A stretch of DNA of 31,501 bases from a virus. Positions 15,129 to 23,400 of the stretch are shown piece after piece (the stretch's first letter is position 1; each line of letters opens with the position of its first letter). Location: the IMG/VR virus record IMGVR_UViG_3300046740_000150, positions 1 to 31,501 of that record, one strand, 5' to 3'. The notes under the pieces were generated by a model. It had not been told where the DNA came from, did no database searches, and saw nothing but the letters and a program-made list of their open reading frames with translations. Made by a program: the position numbers and the translations under genes.

Positions 15129-16975
15129 GCGTCGCCCTCCCCGACGTCCCCGTCCTGCCGAACCCCGGCCTCTCAGAGCTCCTGCAGGCCATGCGGAGGC
15201 AGATGCTGGACATCGGCAGCCGGATGGACGCCTTCGACGCCAGCGGGGCATCTGGGGCTGCTGACGGGGCCAGTGGAAAGCGAGACCCCAAGAGCTTCGT
15301 CCTCGACTACGGCGGGGTGGGCGACGGGGCGGCGAACAACGACGCGGCGCTGGCCGCCTACCAGTCCGACGCCACGGCCAAGGACGTCTACGTCCCGCCC
15401 GGCGACTACGTCACCACCCAGCCCAAGTCGGCGCTGACCAAGCACTACGAGGGCCGAGGCGTCTTCCTCGTCACGGCCGCCGCCGTTCCGGCCGACTTCG
15501 GCTACATGGCGGCCAAGCCGTCAACGTGGCCGGTGCAGGGGGACGCGGGCTGGTTCCGCGGCGACCAGTGGTTCACCGACGGCGGCGAGTGGAAGGTCAT
15601 CGGCGCGGGCGTCCGCACCTACGACCTGAACCAGCGGTACTTTGAGAGCAACGTCATCCCGCACCACCACTGGCTGGACGTGGAGAGCGGCAACTCCGGC
15701 ATCGCCGGGTACATCACCGGCGGCGGCGCGGCCAACTACGTCTTCATGGACGCGGTGGCCTCGGCGGAGTGGGTCGGCAAGCAGTGTCAGATCAAGCAGG
15801 GGTTCGGCGGTGCGGTGCTGGGCGGGCCGTTCACGGTCCAGTCGGTGGCCGGGAGCCAAGTCTTCTTCACCGCCAACCACGGCCTGAGCCTGACGTGGGC
15901 TCCCCCCGGCAACGCCCCCAGCCTGTGCTTCGGCCTGCGCTCGTGGGCGGGCGTGCGCTACATCCGGGTCCGCGCCCGGGCGGGCGGCGACATCTACGGC
16001 GACATCGTCCGGGTGCAGATCGAGTACAACCCGAAGCCCACCGAGCTTAGCCACGTCTTCAACACCATGACGGGGGCGCAGTACGGCGGCTCCATCGACT
16101 TCAAGGCGGGCACCAGCGGCACCTACTGCACAGGATGGGAGAGCCAGTACAATGCCCTGGCTGGTGACGGTGCGCCGGACGTCTGCGTGCGCGTCAAGGT
16201 CGACAGCTGCGTGCGCGACAGCGACCGGTCAGACGGCGGCGGCCGCTCGTGGACCGGCAACTACATGGCCTCCACCGGCCAGCGGCCCTGCGACGCGGCC
16301 AACGTGGTGGTCGGGTTCTGGCGGCGAGGCTTCGACACGGTCCCCGCGACGCTAATGGAGGGGTCCTATCTGGTCGACCCGACCGTGGTCGGCGCGGCCA
16401 ACGTCAACGTCAAGTGGGCCGCCGGGGCGCGCATCGGTCACCAGATCATCATCGGCGGCGTGGCCGCCACCATCATCGGGCTGGGGCCGGGCAACATCAT
16501 CAACTTCTCCCCGGCCCTGACCGTGGCGATGCCGAAGAATACCATCGTCGACTTCCCCGACGGCGGCGTCGCGCTCCACATGGCGAAGAACCAGTGGATC
16601 AACTTCGACGGCCGCCAGACCAGCACCGGTCGTAGCGGCGACCCCTACGGCCTGTTCCCCACCGGCTGGGGCAACGAGACCGGAGCCATCTGGGCGGGCG
16701 CGGAGGCCGACGGCCCCGACACCGCGCTGGCCTTCTACAACGGCACGACCCGAGTGCGGGTGCGCACCACCGGCATGACCTGCAACGGCGACATCCTGGC
16801 GGCCAAGACGGTCCAGGCCGGGGCGGACTTGCTGACCGGGTCCTCGTCGGCTAACCCCAACTTCGCGGGGGCGGTTGTGTTTGGCTCCGGCAGCGGCAAC
16901 TACATCGTCTACAACAATGCTACAGCGAAGTATGAATTCTATGTCGGAACCGTCAAGGTCGCCCAACTCCCCTGA
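15125..16975 (+). CDS. Tail spike/fibre with pectate-lyase-like N-terminal signature
   Basis: This encodes 616 residues. The N-terminus carries a helical anchor (LPNPGLSELLQAMRRQMLDI), then a short Gly/Ala/Ser linker and the 'DYGGVGDGAANNDAALAAY' segment that opens many phage beta-helix spikes. The rest is Gly/Asn/Asp-rich and beta-prone without a clear catalytic triad. The C-terminal part (VRVRTTGMTCNGDILAAKTV, NATAKYEFYVGTVKVAQL) looks like a trimerising fibre end rather than an enzyme. It is probably the host-recognition spike. The start overlaps the preceding stop by ATGA, with AAGG upstream. The 3' end overlaps the next small gene in another frame. Confidence 0.75.
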   Translation: MSVALPDVPVLPNPGLSELLQAMRRQMLDIGSRMDAFDASGASGAADGASGKRDPKSFVLDYGGVGDGAANNDAALAAYQSDATAKDVYVPPGDYVTTQPKSALTKHYEGRGVFLVTAAAVPADFGYMAAKPSTWPVQGDAGWFRGDQWFTDGGEWKVIGAGVRTYDLNQRYFESNVIPHHHWLDVESGNSGIAGYITGGGAANYVFMDAVASAEWVGKQCQIKQGFGGAVLGGPFTVQSVAGSQVFFTANHGLSLTWAPPGNAPSLCFGLRSWAGVRYIRVRARAGGDIYGDIVRVQIEYNPKPTELSHVFNTMTGAQYGGSIDFKAGTSGTYCTGWESQYNALAGDGAPDVCVRVKVDSCVRDSDRSDGGGRSWTGNYMASTGQRPCDAANVVVGFWRRGFDTVPATLMEGSYLVDPTVVGAANVNVKWAAGARIGHQIIIGGVAATIIGLGPGNIINFSPALTVAMPKNTIVDFPDGGVALHMAKNQWINFDGRQTSTGRSGDPYGLFPTGWGNETGAIWAGAEADGPDTALAFYNGTTRVRVRTTGMTCNGDILAAKTVQAGADLLTGSSSANPNFAGAVVFGSGSGNYIVYNNATAKYEFYVGTVKVAQLP

Positions 16976-17153
16976 TCATGGAGGTTTGGTTCGCGAGGCG
17001 ATCGAAGGCCAGATCGGGATGCTCACATGTCAGGTGATCGACCTGAACGTCAGGCTGCGGGTGATGCAGGACGAGATGGTCCGCATGGACGCCGTCATCA
17101 CCGAGCGCGACGCCGAAATCGCCCTGCTCAAAAAGGTCGCCCCGAAGGCGTGA
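16941..17153 (+). CDS. Small coiled-coil protein
   Basis: About 70 residues, highly helical, with Leu/Met/Val heptads and alternating Arg, Asp and Glu (GQIGMLTCQVIDLNVRLRVM, DEMVRMDAVITERDAEIALL). The start is uncertain. In-frame ATGs lie at 16875, 16917, 16932, 16941 and 17019, and a TTG at 16986 sits directly after GGAGG (16980-16984). The coding signal is clear only downstream of the spike stop at 16975, so the protein may begin at 16986 or 17019 and be shorter. It ends at TGA 17151-17153, overlapping the acetyltransferase GTG. Coiled-coil proteins at this place can act in fibre trimerisation or as chaperones; that is inference. Confidence 0.5.
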   Translation: MSEPSRSPNSPDHGGLVREAIEGQIGMLTCQVIDLNVRLRVMQDEMVRMDAVITERDAEIALLKKVAPKA

Positions 17154-17560
17154 CCTGGGAGGTCGTGGCCGACGCGGATGCGGGCTACGAGTTCATTACC
17201 CGGTACTATGACATTGCCCGCACGCAGCAGTTCCGTGCCATCTGCCAGAAGAAGAACGGGGTGATCGTCGCCGCGGTTGGCTACGACGAGTGCAACGGCT
17301 CGAACATCTTCTGTCACATTGCTTCGGACGGGTCGAAGCGGTGGATGAACCGCTGGTATCTGCACGAAATCTTCAAGTTCCCGTTCGTCACCATTGGGTG
17401 CGAGCGCATCACCCTGTGGATCGACGCGACCAACCTCGACAGTATCCGGTTCGTCACCAATCTTGGGTTCAAGCGCGAGGCGGTGCTAGAGAAGGCGGGA
17501 CGTGATTGCCACGACGTGCTGATCTACCGGATGTTCCGGCGGGAGTGCCGCTATGCGTGA
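17150..17560 (+). CDS. GNAT-family N-acetyltransferase
   Basis: This 136-residue protein probably transfers an acetyl group from acetyl-CoA to an unknown amine. The fold is seen in the strand-helix layout and in the acetyl-CoA-binding motif region (RITLWIDATNLDSIRFVTNL followed by GF), with 'N-S-I-R-F-x-x-x-L-G-F' being the usual GNAT B motif. The start is GTG 17150, in GTGA overlap with the preceding stop. A longer in-frame reading from 17027 has an Arg/Gly-rich N-terminus that shadows the neighbour, and I reject it. Acetyltransferases of this type occur beside tail genes in several podoviruses. The target could be a virion protein, host protein or small molecule. It overlaps the next gene by eight bases. 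Confidence 0.8.
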   Translation: MTWEVVADADAGYEFITRYYDIARTQQFRAICQKKNGVIVAAVGYDECNGSNIFCHIASDGSKRWMNRWYLHEIFKFPFVTIGCERITLWIDATNLDSIRFVTNLGFKREAVLEKAGRDCHDVLIYRMFRRECRYA

Positions 17561-18626
17561 CCGGTACTACTCCAAGAAGGACACGAAGGGGCAGTACGAT
17601 CCGCAGGTCGGCGCAGCCGCGGCTGCGAACACCGCCGTCGCCCAGAAGTCCGAGCAGTGGAACGAGGACTTCTTCAAGCAATACGTCGCCCCGGCGCTGC
17701 AGCAGAGCATCGAGGAAAGCAAGGTCAACCTCGGTCGCCAGGGCGAACTGTTCGACCTGAACATGTCGCAAGCCAAGCTGCAGGATGAGCGGTATCGCAA
17801 ACTCGGTATCCCCGCCGAGGACGCCTACTACAAGATGGTCAGCGACTACTCCGCGCCCGAGGAGCAGGAGCGGCAGGCGCAGGCGGCGCTCGGCGACCAG
17901 CGCACCGCGCAGCAAGTCCAGCAGCAACAGATGCAGCGCCGGTTCTCCGGTCTCGGCATTGACCCCACCAGCCCGGCCGCCCTGTCGGCGCAGAGCGACG
18001 TGGCCGTGCAGAATGCCGCTGCCGATGCCGCGGCCGCGACCCGGGCGCGGGCCGCGGCCAAGACGCTTGGCATGTCACTGACCAGTGACGCTGCCAACTT
18101 CGGCCGCGGCGGCCAGTCGGGCATCCTGCAGTTCGGCGGTGCGGCGGGTGGGGCGTCCAGCGCCGCCTTGAGCGGCGCGAACCAAACGTCGCAGGTCGCT
18201 CCCGGCGGTGCGGCCAACGTGAACACCGGCCTGGGTCTCGCTCAGAAGGCGTATGGCTCGAACATCGACGCCTACACCTCGCTCAACAACACCTCGATCG
18301 CGCACGCGGGTGACGCAGCGGCGGGCATGGGCAAGCTGGCCGGGCAGATTGGAGGGGCGCTTCTGGCCCCGATGACCGGGGGAGGGTCCACGGTCCTGTC
18401 CTCGCTATTCACCGGGTCCGACCGGAGGATCAAGAAGCACGCCAAGAAGATCGCCACCCTGGCCCACGACATCGGCATGTGGACCTTCCGCTACATCTGG
18501 GAGGCCAACGATGCGCCGCTGCGGCGCGGGTACATGGCCGACGAAGTCGAGCCGATCTTCCCTGATGCGGTGATGGTCGGGCCGGGCGGCTACAAGATGG
18601 TCGACTACAGCAAGGTGCTGGTCTGA
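17553..18626 (+). CDS. Ejection-type virion protein with C-terminal S74 chaperone domain
   Basis: This encodes 357 residues. The first 250 are helical and rich in Ala, Gln and Gly (VQQQQMQRRFSGLGIDPTSP, ADAAAATRARAAAKTL), like DNA-ejection (internal virion) proteins. The end matches the intramolecular chaperone of endosialidase and fibre proteins (peptidase S74): SDRRIKKHAKKI from Ser289, then WTFRYIWEAND, RRGYMADEVEPIFPDAV and a final VDYSKVLV. In S74 proteins the chaperone cuts itself off just before that Ser, so cleavage near residue 288 would release a 288-residue mature part. An S74 domain is usually attached to beta-structured fibres; here the mature part is helical, which is unusual. 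The next gene starts one base inside the stop (TGATG). Confidence 0.7.
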   Translation: MRDRYYSKKDTKGQYDPQVGAAAAANTAVAQKSEQWNEDFFKQYVAPALQQSIEESKVNLGRQGELFDLNMSQAKLQDERYRKLGIPAEDAYYKMVSDYSAPEEQERQAQAALGDQRTAQQVQQQQMQRRFSGLGIDPTSPAALSAQSDVAVQNAAADAAAATRARAAAKTLGMSLTSDAANFGRGGQSGILQFGGAAGGASSAALSGANQTSQVAPGGAANVNTGLGLAQKAYGSNIDAYTSLNNTSIAHAGDAAAGMGKLAGQIGGALLAPMTGGGSTVLSSLFTGSDRRIKKHAKKIATLAHDIGMWTFRYIWEANDAPLRRGYMADEVEPIFPDAVMVGPGGYKMVDYSKVLV

Positions 18627-20437
18627 TGCCCTTTAGCTGGGGAAGCTTTGCCGGTGGCGCAGCCGAAGGGCTGCAGGCTGCTGAGGAGATCAAGAACAAG
18701 CAGGTCGCGCGTCGAGCGCAACAGCAGCAGATCGACGCTCAACAGCAGGCGTTGGATGACGCGGGTCGTGCGAAGGCGGTCGGGCTGGCGATCCCGCAGG
18801 TGGGCGCTGTCCTGCCTCAGGGCTACGATCAGCAGACCGCGATGCAGCAGGCCGCCGCCGCCTACGATGCGAAGATTGCGGCTGAGCGCGGCGAGCAGGC
18901 TCGCTCTCCGATCGCGCGGGTAATGTCGGCGCTCACCCGACCGAAGGTGGCTGTCACCGCGTCGTCTGCAGGCGTGGGTATGCCGTTCCTTCCGGGGGTT
19001 CCGACGAATGGCACGGCCCCCGCAGCCCCCGCCGCCCCCTCCCCGACAGCGGTTGCGCCGACCACGCCGCTGCCGGTTGGCCAGGACACCAGCGCCGCCG
19101 AGCAGATCACCGGTGCTGCGCCGCCTGCGCCTGCGCCAGCCGCGCCCGCTGCGCCGCCGCAGCGCAAGCAAACCTTGGAAGATGGGTACAAGGCCATCGC
19201 CTACCAGCTGACCATCAAGGGCGACACCAAGGGCGCGATGGAGGCGATGGAGAAGGCCGGTCAGCTGCACACCAACGACGTGCTTAAGTCGCTGCGCGGT
19301 GCGACCCCGGCTGCGATGAGCCGGGTGTTCACGGAGGTCCAGAAAGAGCCGCGCGACGTGGTCGAGAAGGACGGCAAGTACGAAATCCACGACGCCAGCG
19401 GAAAGCTGATCCACACCTACGGGTCGTTCGAGGAGATGTTCGGTGACGTGAAGGCGACCCTCGACGCGGACCCGACGATCGGGGTCGGCATGGTGATGAA
19501 CGCTCAGCGCGAGGCGCGTGATCAAGCAAAGGCTGTCGCCGACATCAGGAGCGCCAACGCGTCCGCGAAAAAGGCCGAGGAAGAAGCCAAGTACGTGGGG
19601 CCGGAGGCGGAAGCCCGCATCGGCCTGCAGAAGGGGCAGACCGCTGAGGCGTATGCGGCTGCTGGTGCGTCTCGTGCGTCAGCCGCGCATTCCGCAGCCG
19701 CCGCGAAGCGCGAGGAGGCGCTGTTCGGCTACCAGCTGAGCGACCTGCAGCGGGACAAGAAGGCGCGGGACATCCTCGACACCCCCAGCAACGCGATCAC
19801 CCAGCCGGATCAGTGGGAGTGGGCGTCGACGGTTCGGCAGGAAAAGGTCCCGGGTCTCAAGACGTCGAACGAGCGCGTGGACGACCAGGGCAATGTCATC
19901 CGCGAGCAGGGCAACAGATGGCAGGAGGCGGGAGGCGACTACCGGAAAGCTTTTGCCAATGATCAGCTTGTCAGGGACGGGCGAGTGAAGATCGCCACCA
20001 AGGACGGGAAACCCATCTTCACCTACCAGCAGAAGGGTGGTGGGTGGGCGATGACCTCGGACCCCGACGAGGCCCTGCATGAGGCGCACAAGGCGTGGGG
20101 AGGGCAGGCCCCGGCCGCACCTGCGGCCGCTGGTCGTCGGCCAGCTGCGGCCGCTGCACCGGCTGCACCGAGGCTCACAGAGGACCAGCAGTATGCGGCT
20201 GACAGGGCTGCTCTCGCTGAATTTCGCAAGACCAATCCGACGGGTCGAATTCCCGGCAACCTTGTCTCGGCGGCGATGGTCGAGCCGGAACAGCGGGAAG
20301 CGAGAAAGGCTGCGGCCGCGCGGCAAATCGCGCAGGAAGACGCGGACCTGATCGCCTTCCGCAAGCTCCACCCCGGGGGCCGTCTCCCGGGTAATCTTAT
20401 CGGGGCGGCCCAGCGTCAGGGCCTGGGCGTGCGCTGA
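18626..20437 (+). CDS. Internal virion/ejection-type protein with C-terminal repeats
   Basis: This 603-residue, helical, Ala/Gln/Lys-rich protein lacks enzyme motifs. In order it has an N-terminal helix with Gln runs (RRAQQQQIDAQQQALDDAGR), a Pro/Ala/Thr-rich linker (about 125-190), a charged helical middle with EEEAKY repeats, a beta-like part (DGRVKIATKDGKPIFTYQQK), a second Ala/Pro linker, and two copies of a motif with core EFRKTNPTGRIPGNLVSAA (about 532-550) and AFRKLHPGGRLPGNLIGAA (577-595). Its place between two other large Ala-rich proteins fits a DNA-ejection protein stored in the head. Starts and stops overlap by one base on both sides (TGATG), implying coupled synthesis of the three proteins. 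Assignment rests on composition and context. Confidence 0.6.
   Translation: MPFSWGSFAGGAAEGLQAAEEIKNKQVARRAQQQQIDAQQQALDDAGRAKAVGLAIPQVGAVLPQGYDQQTAMQQAAAAYDAKIAAERGEQARSPIARVMSALTRPKVAVTASSAGVGMPFLPGVPTNGTAPAAPAAPSPTAVAPTTPLPVGQDTSAAEQITGAAPPAPAPAAPAAPPQRKQTLEDGYKAIAYQLTIKGDTKGAMEAMEKAGQLHTNDVLKSLRGATPAAMSRVFTEVQKEPRDVVEKDGKYEIHDASGKLIHTYGSFEEMFGDVKATLDADPTIGVGMVMNAQREARDQAKAVADIRSANASAKKAEEEAKYVGPEAEARIGLQKGQTAEAYAAAGASRASAAHSAAAAKREEALFGYQLSDLQRDKKARDILDTPSNAITQPDQWEWASTVRQEKVPGLKTSNERVDDQGNVIREQGNRWQEAGGDYRKAFANDQLVRDGRVKIATKDGKPIFTYQQKGGGWAMTSDPDEALHEAHKAWGGQAPAAPAAAGRRPAAAAAPAAPRLTEDQQYAADRAALAEFRKTNPTGRIPGNLVSAAMVEPEQREARKAAAARQIAQEDADLIAFRKLHPGGRLPGNLIGAAQRQGLGVR
20208..20412 (+). repeat. 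Two-copy motif at the end of the ejection-type protein
   Basis: The encoded motif FRK-x-x-P-x-GR-[IL]-PGNL occurs twice, 45 residues apart, inside the gene at 18626-20437. The DNA copies have diverged. The repeat might bind a ring-shaped partner or a lysine-rich segment; nothing shows which. Confidence 0.65.
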
Positions 20438-23400
20438 TGCGGGGCTGGCGCGAGGCGGGTTTCGACCAGGACCCCGACACCTTGCCGATCTATGGACGAT
20501 CGTCTGCAGCGGCCACGCCGCAACGGCCTGCCGCGGCGACGTCGACATTCGACTGGCGGAAAGCCGGGTTCGACGAAGACCCCAACACGCTGCCGGTCTA
20601 CGGCGCGTCGACGGCGACACCCGCGGCTCCTCCTCCTCGACCCAAGTCCACCCTGGTCGGTAGCGCGATCCGCGGCACCGGGCAGGTGCTGTCGGCGGCC
20701 GGGCGCGCGGCGCAGGATATCGGCCTGCCGACCAAGGGCATCGAGGACTACGGCACGCGTCTTCAGGAAGAACACCCCGCCGACGTCAACACCCTGAGCG
20801 ATGTCATCCACCACCCGATCCAGACCATCAAGGAGACGGCCGGGGAGCTTGCCCCGCAGATCGGCCTAAACCTTGCCGGGGCGTTTGCGGGCGCGCGAGC
20901 GGGCGGCGCGCTGGGTGCGCTGGCCGGTGAGGGTGTTGGTGCTGTCCCAGGCGCACTCGTCGGTGGCCTGATCGGTGGCTTCGCGCCGAACTTCGTTCAG
21001 GAGTACGGCGGCATCCGCCAGACCCAGGACCAGACTGGCGTCGACGACAAGGGCCGGGCGCTGGTGACGGGGGCGGCGGCCGCGGCCGTCGACCTGCTCG
21101 AACCCGAAACCATGGTCCCGCGCAAGATCGTCACCAAGGGACTTGAGGCGGTCGAGAAGAAGGGCCTCAAGCAGGTCGGCAAGGCGGCGCTCAAGGGCGC
21201 TGCGATGGAGGCGGCGGGCGAGACGGTGCAGACCGGCCTCGAACGCGTCGGCGCGGATCAGGACCTGCTGGGTGCGGACGCGGGCAACGACTACGCGCTC
21301 TCGGCGATCAAGGGCGCGATCGGCGGCGGCGCTATCGGCGCGGTCGGCCACGTCATTGCGCCGCACAAGGCCGAGACCCCAGCTGCGCAACCCGGCAACG
21401 ACCAGTCCGAAACTGCGCCGATGGTGGACACGGCATCGGACGCTACGGCGGCCGCGGCTCCGGCGGCCGCCGCCCCGGCGCGAGCTCCCTATGGCCCACC
21501 CGCCCCGCTCGGCGCGTCCACCGCCACTCCCCTGGCCGAACAACTCGAGACCCATCTCAAGGCGGCGGCCGATGTGGCTCCCGGTGCGCCTGCGCCGGAG
21601 AGCGTCACGACCCTGGCCGTGGCCATCTCGGAGGGTGGCGACAGCGCGGCGACCGCGCTCGCGGACGAGCGCAAGAGCATCGACGCCGACCACGCCGACC
21701 TGTTGAAGAACGCCGCGGACCTTCCTCAGCCGGAACAGAACAGCCGACTGGCCGAACTGGCGACGCGGGAGAAGGTGCTGGTCGCCGCGCAGGACGCCGC
21801 CGCCCAGCTGGCGCAATCGCGCAGCCCGACCCTGGTCACCCAGCCGGGCCAACCTGCGCCCGTCGTCCCGAACATCCCCGGGCCTACCGGGCTGGTCGCA
21901 TCCCAGACCACCCTGGCCGATCAGCTGCGCCAGGAGGAGGCCAACGAGAAGTCCGCCAGCAGTCAGGCCGAGACGGCGCAGTACCAGCGGCAGCGGTCGA
22001 AGGTTGAGCGCAAGCTGCGCATCGCCAGCCTGCAGCGGCTGGCCAAGGACCCGAGCGTCAGTGACCTGCAGGGGGCGTTCCTGGCGCACCTCGACAAGGT
22101 GGGCTTCTCGACCGACCTCTCGGCCGAGGAGCGGGCGACCATCGCCGATCAGCAGACCCACAAGGATCGCGAGGCGGCGCAGCAGGCGATCGAGGATCAG
22201 AAGGCCCGGCTGGACGAGGCCATGAAAGAGCATGAGGCGCTGCAGGAGCAGGACACCACGCTCGGTGTGAAGGAGGCCAAGCCGCGCGCTGAGGCCGCGC
22301 CCGCCGTCGCCGCTGAGCCGGTCGTCGCACCGCAGGCTGAGGCCGCCCCGGTCGCTGCCGCCGCCCCGGCCGCCGCGCCTGCGCCGGTCGACCTCGACAA
22401 GGCTGACATCAAGGCCCGCAGCGAGGCGCACATCACGCGTCGCGAGCTTGGGTCGACGACGGAGAAGTGGTTCCGCGAGGGCGTGAAGTCGGCCCAGAAG
22501 GAGCCGTTCGAGGCCCCGCCCAAAGACAAGCCGGAACTGGTCGGCCACTTCCAGAAGGGCGTCGACTTCGTCAAGGAGGAGCAGGAGCACCTCGACAACC
22601 GCCGCGCCCTGGAAGCGCAAGGCGTGGTCAGCAGGCCGACCCGCGAGCAGGGCATCGCCGCTGGCCTCAAGCAGAAGGGCGAGGCGCGTGCCGCGCGCAA
22701 GGCCGCCAAGCGCGAGGCCGTGGTCAAGGCGCGCAAGCCGGTGGCGAAGAAGGTCCTGAGCGCGGCGACCAAGACGGCGGTCGAGGCCAAGCCCACGCCG
22801 AAGCCTGCGCCTAAGCCGGTGGTGGCGAAGAAGGCGCAGCCCGCGGCCGCCAAGAAGGCGGTCGAGGCGAAGCCGAAACCCAAGGCCGAGGCGAAGCCGA
22901 AGCCCGCCCCGAAGCCCAAGGCCGCTGTCGTCGTGGCCGCGCCCGCGCCCGCGCCTGTCGTCTCCGAGGCCGACAAGGCCGATGCGCAGGCCCGCAAGAA
23001 GTTCAAGTCGGACGTGGACTACGAGGTCGGCAAGACGATCAGCGCCTTCCAGGCGCAGAAGCTGAACATGCTGGCCGAGGCCACGAGCGTCGACGGCACC
23101 AGCGAGGACGGCAAGCCCACGGTCTTCCCGACCGACGTGCTGCGTCCCTCCCTGGAAGCTGCGCAGGCCGAGTACGTCAAGGCTGGCCGCAACGCCAACG
23201 AGCTTGGTCGCGGCGAGACTTTCCCGGTCTTCCTGGGCAAGGCGACTACGGCTGTGAAGGCCCAGCAGCTGACCCGCCGTGGCCTGCTGCGCGGTACGCC
23301 GGGCATGCTCGCCGCCGGGCTGGCCTCAGTGAAGGCCGAAGCCCGCACCGCTGTCTCGAACAACACGGCTGTGACGCAGGCCCTCAAGAGCGGCGGCCTG

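Noticed and set aside
17027-17149. N-terminal extension of the acetyltransferase
   Set aside because: The extra residues are an Arg/Gly-rich shadow of the coiled-coil gene in another frame, and the GNAT fold begins after GTG 17150.
8015-17153. Diversity-generating retroelement acting on the fibre genes
   Set aside because: No reverse transcriptase or template-variable repeat pair is visible in the window.
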